Source: Patescibacteria group bacterium
GTDB taxonomy: Bacteria; Patescibacteriota; Minisyncoccia; Phycocordibacterales; UBA1006
Assembly: GCA_028286885.1 (NCBI GenBank)
Contig: JAQBQS010000015.1
Location: 1 to 34,700 of the forward strand
Length of the DNA: 34,700 nucleotides
Direction of reading: 5' to 3'
Part shown: piece by piece, positions 7,150-13,985 of the stretch
Numbering within the stretch: the stretch's first letter is position 1
How the letters are laid out: each line of letters starts with the position of its first letter
Program-made: the position numbers and the translations under genes
Notes under the pieces: model-generated
What the model was told of the DNA's origin: nothing
What the model saw: only the letters and a program-made list of their open reading frames with translations
The model's database searches: none

Positions 7150-7166
7150 CTTGAAAAAATATTTGG

Positions 7167-8081
7167 TTATGCCTTCTTGGCATTCTCCTTCTTCTGGCGG
7201 CTGCGTACCTTGTAGTTATTCCAAACGACAAGAAGCGGAGCAGCGAGGAAGATCGATGAGTATGTTCCGAAGAACATACCGAGGAACATCGCGATGGCGA
7301 GCGTATGCGTCGCCTCAGGACCGAACAAGTACAGTGCTGCGAGCGCAATCAAGACTGTAAGCGACGTCATGATCGAACGGACGAAGGTTTGCTTCACTGA
7401 TTTTCCAATGATATGGGCAAAGTCTTCATTCGTATGCTTCGACTCATGCAATGCAAGATTCTCGCGGATTCGATCGAAGACGACGATCGTGTCGTTGATC
7501 GAAACACCGAGAATGGTCAAGAGCCCGACAACGAAGAGCGTGTCTACTTGCAAATGAAGCAATGAGAAGAATCCCGCAGGAATCGCCACGTCATGAACCA
7601 ACACCACAATCGCGATCAATCCGTAGGTCCAAGACGAGATCGGCTTGGCAACCTTGCGGAATGCGAATGCGATGAAGAGGATGATAATGAGCGAGACCAA
7701 GATAACCGAAAGGATCGCCTTTGATCGCAATTCCTTCCCTACTGACGGGCCGATCGTATTGAACTGCTTTTCTGTAGCGTGATACGAATCAAACGAGAGG
7801 GCTGAAAGAATTTCTCCTTTCATAGTCTCGTCAATCGGCTTGGTGCGGATCATGACGTCCGTGTCACCTGAATTGATGACTTCGACACCTGTTTCAATCG
7901 GCGCAATGCGCGCCTTGATAGCATCGACGCTCGGCCGCGTATCGTATGCAACCTCGAGCATTGAACCTCCTGTGAAATCCACGCCGACATTGAATCCGCG
8001 AACGATCATCGTGACGATCGAACCTCCTACCAAAATGATGGCGATTGCGAAGAATATTGCTTTGTTTCTGATGATAAACAT
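7167..8081 (-). CDS. secF: SecF, protein translocase accessory subunit
   Basis: A 304-residue SecF subunit, normal length. With SecD it uses the proton gradient to pull preproteins out of the SecYEG channel. TM1 (about 8-28) is followed by the VGVDFTGGSMLEV motif (32-44), a small extracytoplasmic domain, then five C-terminal membrane helices. Conserved membrane motifs GVSINDTIVVFDRIREN (about residue 190) and the RSIMTSLTV segment are present. It starts 4 bases after secD ends, so the pair is translated as an operon. Confidence 0.97.
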   Translation of the reverse strand: MFIIRNKAIFFAIAIILVGGSIVTMIVRGFNVGVDFTGGSMLEVAYDTRPSVDAIKARIAPIETGVEVINSGDTDVMIRTKPIDETMKGEILSALSFDSYHATEKQFNTIGPSVGKELRSKAILSVILVSLIIILFIAFAFRKVAKPISSWTYGLIAIVVLVHDVAIPAGFFSLLHLQVDTLFVVGLLTILGVSINDTIVVFDRIRENLALHESKHTNEDFAHIIGKSVKQTFVRSIMTSLTVLIALAALYLFGPEATHTLAIAMFLGMFFGTYSSIFLAAPLLVVWNNYKVRSRQKKENAKKA

Positions 8082-8085
8082 AAAT

Positions 8086-9450
8086 TTATTTGTTCAATCC
8101 TGATGAGAAAAGGAACCGCTTGATTCGACCAGCTTTCATTCCGGCTACCGCGTAGAGGAATGCGCGCGTGACAATGAGGGCGCAGAGCATCGAAACGATA
8201 ACGCCGAGTCCGAACGTCAATGCAAATCCCTGGATCAAGGTCGAGCCGAACCAATACAGGATTACGGCCGAAATGATCGACGAGATATTTCCGTCACGGA
8301 TCGAGTTCCATGCCCGGTCAAAACCGTGCTTGATTGATTCGACAAGGGTGTGTCCGTCATGGAGTTCCTCGCGCATGCGCTCGAAGATCAGGATGTTCGC
8401 GTCCACCGCCATGCCGAGCGAGATGATGAATCCTGCAATGCCGGCAGCCGTAAGCGTTACGGGAATTGCCTTGAACAAGGCGAGCATGATAATGCCGTAC
8501 ACGCCGAGCGTTACTGTTGCAAGAAGACCTGGCAACCGGTACCACACGATGAGCAAGAGCGCGATCGCAATAAGTCCGATCAATCCCGCGAGAAGTCCCG
8601 CGTGAATGGCTGTTACCCCGAGCGTCGCACCGATCGTCGATGTTGAGATAAGGCTTACAGGAATCGGAAGGGCTCCCGAATTCAATCGCCCTACGAGTTC
8701 CTTGGCTTCAACAGGGGTAAACTTTCCGGTAATGACAGCCTGTCCTCCGACAATTTTTTGGTTGACCGTCGGCGTTGAGATCGGAGATCCGTCGAGATAG
8801 ATCGCGACTGTTTTTCCAATATTTGCCGCGGTAATATCCTCGAACATTTTTGAACCTTCTGCGTTGAACTGAATTCCGACAATCGGCTCATGCGTGTTCG
8901 GATCAAACTGAAGCGTCGCGTGCGACAAGTACTGCCCTGTGAGCTCGGTCGGCTTGTATTTATTCGCATTGATCATCAATGACGAGAGATCAACCGTTCC
9001 GTTCTGCAGCTGCTCGGCCGTAACCTTGATCGGTTTCGTCGCATCTGTTTTTCCGAAATCAGGATTCTCGACTTCGAACTGGAGGTTCGGCGTCTGACCG
9101 ATCATGTCGATCGCCTTCTTGACGTCGGTGACGCCCGGAAGTTCGACAACCAACTGATACTGCTTGCCGTCTCCTGCAAGCGTCGTTGTCTGCGTCGAGA
9201 CGCGAGGCTCCGACACGCCGAACAAGTTCACGCGTCGTTCGATGACGTCGCGAAGCGAGTTCATGGCGTCGTTAATATCCGCCGGAGGCAGATTTGAAAC
9301 ATCCGCCTTGTACGTCAAATACGTTCCTCCTGAGAGATCGAGACCGAGCTTAAAAGGAGCCTTGCCTGATGCCTGAGACCAATAAACAAAATAACCGAGT
9401 CCTGCTGCGAGTAATAAAATCACCACTGCCAAAAGTCGTTTTTTCCACAT
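8086..9450 (-). CDS. secD: SecD, protein translocase accessory subunit
   Basis: At 454 residues it is shorter than the enterobacterial protein of about 615 but similar to other reduced SecD proteins. TM1 is at about 7-25, then LGLDLSGGTYLTY, the P1 base with DVIERRVNLFGVSEP, the P1 head, and five C-terminal helices with AGFIISLGMAVDANILIFER. The Asp in MAVDAN is the conserved intramembrane residue of proton-coupled RND-type transport. -10 TATAAT at 9461-9466 lies 10 bases before the ATG, leaving a 5' leader of only a few bases. Confidence 0.97.
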   Translation of the reverse strand: MWKKRLLAVVILLLAAGLGYFVYWSQASGKAPFKLGLDLSGGTYLTYKADVSNLPPADINDAMNSLRDVIERRVNLFGVSEPRVSTQTTTLAGDGKQYQLVVELPGVTDVKKAIDMIGQTPNLQFEVENPDFGKTDATKPIKVTAEQLQNGTVDLSSLMINANKYKPTELTGQYLSHATLQFDPNTHEPIVGIQFNAEGSKMFEDITAANIGKTVAIYLDGSPISTPTVNQKIVGGQAVITGKFTPVEAKELVGRLNSGALPIPVSLISTSTIGATLGVTAIHAGLLAGLIGLIAIALLLIVWYRLPGLLATVTLGVYGIIMLALFKAIPVTLTAAGIAGFIISLGMAVDANILIFERMREELHDGHTLVESIKHGFDRAWNSIRDGNISSIISAVILYWFGSTLIQGFALTFGLGVIVSMLCALIVTRAFLYAVAGMKAGRIKRFLFSSGLNK

Positions 9451-9489
9451 AATATCAAGTATTATAAGGATTTTTAGGCGAAAAGATAC

Positions 9490-9518
9490 TTGACAAGAAT
9501 AAAAAGAAGTGATAGCAT
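9490..9518 (+). promoter_or_regulatory. Promoter of the 9541 gene
   Basis: TTGACA (9490-9495), 17-base spacer, TAGCAT (9513-9518). It shares the extended -35 TTGACAAGAA and an A-rich leader with the cassette promoters at 5755 and 6291. Confidence 0.75.
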
Positions 9519-9540
9519 AGAGTAAATCAAAACAAAAAAT

Positions 9541-9840
9541 ATGGCAACCAACTTTGAATTATTCGGTTTTAGTCCCGAGGAAGCTCAGATGCTTGAAGGA
9601 AAGATCGCCGAAAGGGTCAAGCAAAACGATGGCGTTTTATCACCCATGACTGCGGTAATCAATCACCCGGACTCGAAAGTAACGTTGATGGGAGATAAAT
9701 GCGAACAAGGCAAACCTCTCGTAAGAATATCTGTCACTCATCATCATGATTTTGGCAAAGTCTATCTTTTTATTCGTAGTTTCGGAAATTACAGCATCGA
9801 ACATGTTGTCTTGAATTATTTCTACCCAGCAGAAAAATAA
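9541..9840 (+). CDS. Small orphan protein
   Basis: A 99-residue protein with no recognised family. The N-terminal half is a charged helix starting at FSPEEAQMLEGKIAERVKQ. The second half is beta-rich, with a histidine cluster (THHHDFGKV, about 67-75) that might bind metal. No signal peptide or membrane helix is seen. Its promoter and leader belong to the same style as the cassettes at 5755-7150, suggesting a common mode of expression. It is monocistronic, closed by a shared bidirectional terminator. Confidence 0.7.
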   Translation: MATNFELFGFSPEEAQMLEGKIAERVKQNDGVLSPMTAVINHPDSKVTLMGDKCEQGKPLVRISVTHHHDFGKVYLFIRSFGNYSIEHVVLNYFYPAEK

Positions 9841-9843
9841 GAC

Positions 9844-9871
9844 AAAGCCCTTACGGATACGTAAGGGCTTT
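9844..9871 (+). terminator. Bidirectional terminator between convergent genes
   Basis: AAAGCCCTTACG and its exact complement around a GATA loop. The stop codon of the minus-strand PAP2 gene (9871-9873) overlaps its edge. Confidence 0.85.
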
Positions 9872-10425
9872 TATCTTGAAATTTTTCTCATTCTCTTCGT
9901 TAAGAGCCAATGCGTGAAATATGCGATCAAGATACCGAGCGACGCGCCGCCCATAATATCAATCGGATAGTGAATTCCCGAGATGACGCGGCACCATGAC
10001 ACGAGGAGCGCAAACAGGAAGAAAAACCATCCCGTGCGCTCGTGGTACAAGGCAACTGCCATCGCAAACGCGTACAGCAAGGCCGCATGTCCCGACGGGA
10101 ATGAATCATGCCCGCCGTAAGTAAACAAAGGTTTCAGTTCAGGATTCGCAATAAAGGGGCGCGACTCGTGAAAAACGGCTTTCAAAATTAATGCGACAAC
10201 AAGCGAGGAAAGCACCGTAATAATGATTACGCCGATCTCTCGCAAGAAAACTTTTAATCCTCTTCCCTTCCAATTCTTATGAGTTGAAAACAGGACGATG
10301 AAAAAAATTGCCGCCGCAGCTATCGTAATCCAAATTCCTGCTCGCGCGATAACCACGACAAGTCCGTCGAAAAAGTTCGAGCGATGAGTAAACCCATGCA
10401 GTATTGTAAAAATAAAATGATTCAT
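9871..10425 (-). CDS. PAP2-family membrane phosphatase
   Basis: A 184-residue PAP2 (type 2 phosphatidic acid phosphatase) protein with about five membrane helices. The catalytic signature is complete: KAVFHESRP (Lys82 to Pro90), PSGH (110-113), and CRVISGIHYPID (Arg146, His152, Asp156). In bacteria such proteins often dephosphorylate undecaprenyl diphosphate, recycling the lipid carrier for peptidoglycan and surface glycans. Its place 6 bases downstream of rodA supports that reading, although the exact substrate cannot be fixed from sequence. Confidence 0.9.
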   Translation of the reverse strand: MNHFIFTILHGFTHRSNFFDGLVVVIARAGIWITIAAAAIFFIVLFSTHKNWKGRGLKVFLREIGVIIITVLSSLVVALILKAVFHESRPFIANPELKPLFTYGGHDSFPSGHAALLYAFAMAVALYHERTGWFFFLFALLVSWCRVISGIHYPIDIMGGASLGILIAYFTHWLLTKRMRKISR

Positions 10426-10431
10426 AATTGA

Positions 10432-11553
10432 TTACATTCCCAAGAATTCATGCTTCGTATCGTCGCGGTGGATGCTGCGCCGGTATCCTCGCATGCTCAT
10501 GAGAATCCCGAGAGCGGCAAACTCGGTCAAGAGATGCGATCCGCCGTAGGACATAAATGGCAGCGCAATTCCCGTCACCGGCATAATGCCGATGTTCATG
10601 CCCATGTTGACGATGATATGGCTCATCAAAAACATTGCGATGCCGAGCGCGAATAATATTTCAAAATTCGACGAGCCGTACGTGCTGGCTTTCAGGATGC
10701 GCCAGATCACGACCGAGAAGCTTGCAATCAAAATGATGCAGCCGATCAATCCCCACTCTTCCGCAAATGCCGCGAAGATGAAGTCGGTTTTGTATTCCGG
10801 CAAGAAGTTCAGGCGCGACTGGGTTCCGTATCCAACACCTTTGCCCCAAACCTGTCCCGAGCCGACCGCAATCATCGACTGGTAGACGTGATATCCCGTA
10901 TTTCGAATGTCTGCCGTCGGATTGATGAAGTTCTCGATGCGAGCCTTCTGGTAATCCCGGAAGACGAACAGCCAGAGGCCGCTGAACGACACGATTCCGA
11001 CGGTAAACAAGATGGCAAGATGCTTCTTGGAAATGCCTGACGCGAGCATAAGTCCGAACCAGATCGCCGCCAAGATGAGCGCCGACCCGAAGTCCGGCTG
11101 AAAAAATACCAAGACGAACGGCACGAACATGTAGGCCGCCGTGATGAAAATATGCTTCGGGTTTCTGATCTCGATGTGCCGCCGCGACAAATATTTCGCC
11201 AAGATAAGGATCAGGATCAATTTCATCGGATCGGCCGGCTGCAATGAAAATCCGCCGAACGAAATCCATCGCGCGGCACCCTTGGAAATATGTCCCACGA
11301 CGAATACGATCCCGAGAAGCGAGATGCCGAGTCCGTAGAGCGCGACGAGCACCTCGGTTTTCTTGAAAAATTTCGTGTCGATCGCAGCGAATGCGAACAT
11401 GACCAAAAATGCAATCGCGATCCACATTAGCTGTTTCCAGGCGCTCGATCCGTCGGAGCCGAATGATGCCATCGTGACCAATCCCGCAAGCAAAATAGGC
11501 GCGAGTCCCGCAATCAAAATCCAGTCGATATTGCGAAAAAGCCTTTGAAACAT
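10432..11553 (-). CDS. rodA: RodA/FtsW-family peptidoglycan polymerase
   Basis: A 373-residue SEDS glycosyltransferase that polymerises lipid II at the cell wall. It has about ten membrane helices; GAARWISFG (92-100) and QPADPMK (105-111; usual form QPSEFMK). FQPDFGSA carries the catalytic Asp154. LPEYKTDFIFAAFAEEWG and the C-terminal PFMSYGGSHLL are typical. Length and the lack of FtsW-specific extensions favour RodA. TACAAT at 11560-11565 lies 6 bases before the ATG, so the message is probably leaderless. It forms an operon with the PAP2 gene. Confidence 0.93.
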   Translation of the reverse strand: MFQRLFRNIDWILIAGLAPILLAGLVTMASFGSDGSSAWKQLMWIAIAFLVMFAFAAIDTKFFKKTEVLVALYGLGISLLGIVFVVGHISKGAARWISFGGFSLQPADPMKLILILILAKYLSRRHIEIRNPKHIFITAAYMFVPFVLVFFQPDFGSALILAAIWFGLMLASGISKKHLAILFTVGIVSFSGLWLFVFRDYQKARIENFINPTADIRNTGYHVYQSMIAVGSGQVWGKGVGYGTQSRLNFLPEYKTDFIFAAFAEEWGLIGCIILIASFSVVIWRILKASTYGSSNFEILFALGIAMFLMSHIIVNMGMNIGIMPVTGIALPFMSYGGSHLLTEFAALGILMSMRGYRRSIHRDDTKHEFLGM

Positions 11554-11559
11554 GGACGG

Positions 11560-11565
11560 ATTGTA
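11560..11565 (-). promoter_or_regulatory. -10 box of rodA
   Basis: TACAAT, 6 bases before the ATG; predicts a leaderless transcript. Confidence 0.5.
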
Positions 11566-11578
11566 CCATTTTTGCGCA

Positions 11579-11603
11579 AAAAAATCCCTTGCTCGGGATT
11601 ATT
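11579..11603 (-). terminator. Terminator of the Cys-motif protein gene
   Basis: On the minus strand AATCCC-GAGCAA-GGGATT is followed by a T run. The stem overlaps the stop codon of the gene ending at 11599. Confidence 0.7.
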
Positions 11604-12378
11604 TCTGAATAAACGGATTCAATCTCGGAATGATTTCAATCCTCGCGACCGGCTTGTCGAATTTTGCGGGCCAGGTGAAGTAAACCGTTTGGGACGACTG
11701 CTGCGGAATCGCGTCGATCAGCGTTTGGCTCGCGCTGATGAGATTATCATCGGCATCGTACAAAATGGCAACAACAGGAATGTTCGCGTAATCAAACAGC
11801 GTATCGTTTTTAATATCAGCCGAAAGTTTCGGCGCCGTAGTTACATTCGTCAGCTTGGTATTCGCAGACGACAATTGCGGCACGCGATATTTCGCATCGG
11901 TTGTGGCAAATACAGGCACTGACGTGAATGTGAAAAATACGGATGTTGGAATGCGATTGCCTGTTTTGATCGGCGTCTCGAAAATGGCCGTCTTGTCGTT
12001 CGGTCCTACGAACGTCGTACCGTCGACAGGATCGGCAACCAGCAGATTCTGCGCATCGTACGCCCGGAACTCGTAGCTGACCTTCTGCACGCCGGCAGTG
12101 ACGTTCTGGTTCTCGACATAGGCAACGGCGCTGTAAACGTCCCCTGCAACGTGGAATATGCGCGACCACAGCGGCACGATAGTCTTTGCGTCCATGGCGC
12201 ACACCCGGCTGCAGATGCCGCCGCAGTCAATTCCGCGTTCGTCCTGGTTCTGTTTGCTGTCGAAACATGTCGGCGTTATCTTGATGAATGTCTCATAGAA
12301 AAAATACCCCGCAATCAAAAAGATGACCGCCGCGACGATTCCCATGCATCCCAGTTTTTTACGAGTGGACCAGTCCAT
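11599..12378 (-). CDS. Membrane-anchored exported protein with CxDGG-type Cys motif
   Basis: A 259-residue protein with one N-terminal membrane helix (about 10-30) and a large exported domain. Just after the helix is a cysteine motif, CFDSKQNQDERGIDCGG, then CSRVC (Cys38, 52, 56, 60). This pattern (C-x-D-x-x-x-N-x-x-E-x-x-x-D-C-G-G) is one I associate with exported proteins of CPR genomes; it may form disulfides or bind calcium. The remainder is beta-rich with proline and threonine, suggesting immunoglobulin-like folds. The start at 12378 is chosen over an upstream one at 12504, which would overlap the next gene; a TATACT box is at 12390-12395. Function unknown. Confidence 0.75.
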   Translation of the reverse strand: MDWSTRKKLGCMGIVAAVIFLIAGYFFYETFIKITPTCFDSKQNQDERGIDCGGICSRVCAMDAKTIVPLWSRIFHVAGDVYSAVAYVENQNVTAGVQKVSYEFRAYDAQNLLVADPVDGTTFVGPNDKTAIFETPIKTGNRIPTSVFFTFTSVPVFATTDAKYRVPQLSSANTKLTNVTTAPKLSADIKNDTLFDYANIPVVAILYDADDNLISASQTLIDAIPQQSSQTVYFTWPAKFDKPVARIEIIPRLNPFIQK

Positions 12379-12417
12379 GTAATGGTATAAGTATATAGCA
12401 AGGATTCGAATAACGAA

Positions 12418-12447
12418 AATGAAAAACTGCGTACGCAGTTTTTCATT
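12418..12447 (-). terminator. 30-base perfect palindrome terminator
   Basis: AATGAAAAACTGCGT followed directly by its exact complement, with A and T runs on each side. It overlaps the stop codon (12446-12448) of the minus-strand nucleotidyltransferase gene. Confidence 0.85.
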
Positions 12448-12949
12448 ATTGCGGAATATTTCCGCCGAAGCTTTCGACCAGCGCGTCTTCCATGCCGTAG
12501 ACATCCTTGCGATCGACTCCGCGGCTAAGCTTTTTCTTATAAATCAGGAATTGCATTTCATTGATAACAGGAAGCATCATCCCTTCCCATTCCATCATGC
12601 GGACTTCGGAAAGATCGGAATGGAAATCAAACCAAGCCTTGCCTTCCTTATCGAAATACTTCATGGTACCCAAAGCGCCGATGTCGACGTGCTGGCCTGC
12701 ATATTCGAACGAGACGAGAAGCATTTCCCAATGTGAATCCTTGTAATATTCGGGCCCGAAGGTAATGTACGGTTTGATGATGGGTAAAATCTTTCCGAAA
12801 TCGGCCTCCATGATGTTCAGATCGATATCGGCAAGTTCGCGCCTGGTGCCGTAAATTTCGGCCGCTAATCCCCCGTCAATTTCAAATGGGATGTCCATTT
12901 CCTTGAGGACTTGAGTAATCCATTTCAGGGCAGCGCGGGTGTTTCTCAT
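12446..12949 (-). CDS. AadB-like nucleotidyltransferase
   Basis: A 167-residue protein of the nucleotidyltransferase superfamily, closest in pattern to the aminoglycoside 2''-adenylyltransferase (AadB/LinB-like) family: FEIDGGLAAEIYGTRRELADIDL (from residue 22; key residues Gly26-Gly27, Arg36, Asp41 and Asp43). The pattern GG-x10-DxD corresponds to the active site. Family resemblance does not prove drug modification; in CPR genomes such proteins are common and uncharacterised. TATAAT at 12956-12961 lies 6 bases before the ATG, giving a leaderless mRNA, and the rRNA terminator sits directly upstream. Confidence 0.8.
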   Translation of the reverse strand: MRNTRAALKWITQVLKEMDIPFEIDGGLAAEIYGTRRELADIDLNIMEADFGKILPIIKPYITFGPEYYKDSHWEMLLVSFEYAGQHVDIGALGTMKYFDKEGKAWFDFHSDLSEVRMMEWEGMMLPVINEMQFLIYKKKLSRGVDRKDVYGMEDALVESFGGNIPQ

Positions 12950-12955
12950 ATTTTT

Positions 12956-12961
12956 ATTATA
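12956..12961 (-). promoter_or_regulatory. -10 box of the nucleotidyltransferase gene
   Basis: Perfect TATAAT, 6 bases before the ATG; predicts a leaderless message. Confidence 0.6.
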
Positions 12962-12962
12962 A

Positions 12963-12990
12963 CAAAAAATCCGCGCTTGCGGGAGGTTTT
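12963..12990 (-). terminator. Terminator of the 23S-5S operon
   Basis: A short CCGC/GCGG stem (loop AAGC) followed on the minus strand by a T run, with a second T run on the other side. It is the best terminator candidate downstream of 5S. The stem is short. Confidence 0.55.
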
Positions 12991-13052
12991 TGCAAAACGC
13001 TGTCAGCGAAATGCGTTCTTAAAATGATTGAACTTTTTTTCTTCAAGTGTTC

Positions 13053-13164
13053 TGTTCTGGCGACACCTACTCTTCCCCCTAAGGAGTACCATCGGTGTAG
13101 CTGCGCTTAACGACTCTGTTCGGAATGGGAAGAGGTGTGACCACAGTACCAAATCACCAGAACA
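13053..13164 (-). rRNA. 5S ribosomal RNA
   Basis: The minus strand reads TTCTGGTGATTTGGTACTGT, then the conserved CCCATTCCGAACAG loop-B segment and a terminal strand TCGCCAGAA that closes helix I. The flanks extend helix I to about 17 pairs (GTGTTCTG/CAGAACAC), probably the processing stem, so the mature ends are approximate. It follows 23S by about 90 bases. Confidence 0.93.
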
Positions 13165-13757
13165 GAACACTCGAAGCTTACAAATATAAATACAGGAATA
13201 ATTTTCAAAGCACACATTAATATAATCTAGTGTGTCATTTGTATTCCATTCAGATTTCCTAATAGGAATATGGGCAATTAGTAATTCTCGGCTTAATCCA
13301 TTACTGGACTTCTACCTAAATCCTATCAACGTGATCATCTCTCACGGCCCTATGATTCCTTATCTTGAAACTGGCTTCCCTCTTAGATGCTTTCAGAGGT
13401 TATCCATTCCCGACATAGCTACCCAGCGGTGCCCTTGGCAGGACAGCTGGCAGACCAGAGGTCAGTTCATCCCGGTCCTCTCGTACTAGGGACAAATTTT
13501 CTCAAGAATCAACGCCTGCAGTAGATAGGAGACCAACCTGTCTTGCGCACCTTTTCACATATTACTATGTGGATTGGACTGTAACTTATACTCAAAGTGA
13601 GTATTTCAACATTCAGTCTCTACGGGCCCCCGGATCGAGTCCGGGGTTCCCTCGGTGTTGTCCTAGGTTTAGGATTTCACCGATATTAGTTGAACGATGT
13701 CCTTGCATATCACTATGCACGACCGCCGCATTATGGTTTGGTTCTCTTTTTATCTTG

Positions 13758-13915
13758 TAATAATTTATGAATTTCATAGAAGAGGTAACTTTTTCAAGTT
13801 ACCTTGTAGAGAATGCAGGGATCGAACCCACGACCTCCAGCTTTTTCAGGGCTGGTGCTCTAACCAACTGAGCTAATCCCCCATAGTATTTCCTCTATGA
13901 AATTCACAAATTATT
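13758..13915 (-). repeat. Long stem that presents the intron-encoded tRNA
   Basis: The arms 13893-13915 and 13758-13780 pair over 23 bp with one G-U, enclosing the tRNA-like sequence. Directly 3' of the tRNA, AGGTAACTT and AAGTTACCT form a 9-bp hairpin with a GAAA loop (13783-13804). The whole unit lies between P1 and P3 of the group I intron. Confidence 0.85.
13807..13882 (-). tRNA. tRNA-like element, anticodon GAA (Phe), inside the 23S intron
   Basis: A 76-nt cloverleaf. Acceptor GGGGGAT/ATTCTCT pairs fully but with three G-U pairs, including 1-72. The D-arm is GCTC-AGTTGGTTA-GAGC; the T-arm is GTGGG-TTCGATC-CCTGC (two G-U pairs); variable loop AGGTC; discriminator A at 13807. The anticodon stem CCAGC/GCTGG holds a 9-nt loop CCTGAAAAA, or a sixth C-A pair with a normal loop CTGAAAA. 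The only U33 candidate places GAA as the anticodon. No CCA is encoded, as in the other tRNAs here. Its conserved T-loop and D-arm argue that it is under selection. Whether it is released as a tRNA or acts as a structural mimic is unknown. Confidence 0.8.
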
Positions 13916-13939
13916 ATAGATTTTTTCTATCTTTCGCCC

Positions 13940-13985
13940 TCTCTGGATCCCGGCTCAAGGCCGGGATGACGGAAAGGGACTTTTA
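13940..13985 (-). repeat. GC-rich palindrome inside the intron
   Basis: ATCCCGGC and GCCGGGAT flank a CTTGA loop, extended by a CCCT/AGGG outer pair. It resembles, from memory, the widespread GTCATCCCGG-type palindromic repeats of alphaproteobacteria. It lies between P1 and the tRNA-bearing stem. Confidence 0.55.

Noticed and set aside
10661-11569. A 302-residue frame on the minus strand over rodA
   Set aside because: It is an alternative-frame shadow of rodA, which has full SEDS motifs; the shadow is Arg/His rich with no family features.
12446-12504. The longer start (12504) for the Cys-motif protein
   Set aside because: It overlaps the upstream gene and the 30-base terminator palindrome; 12378 has its own promoter-like box.
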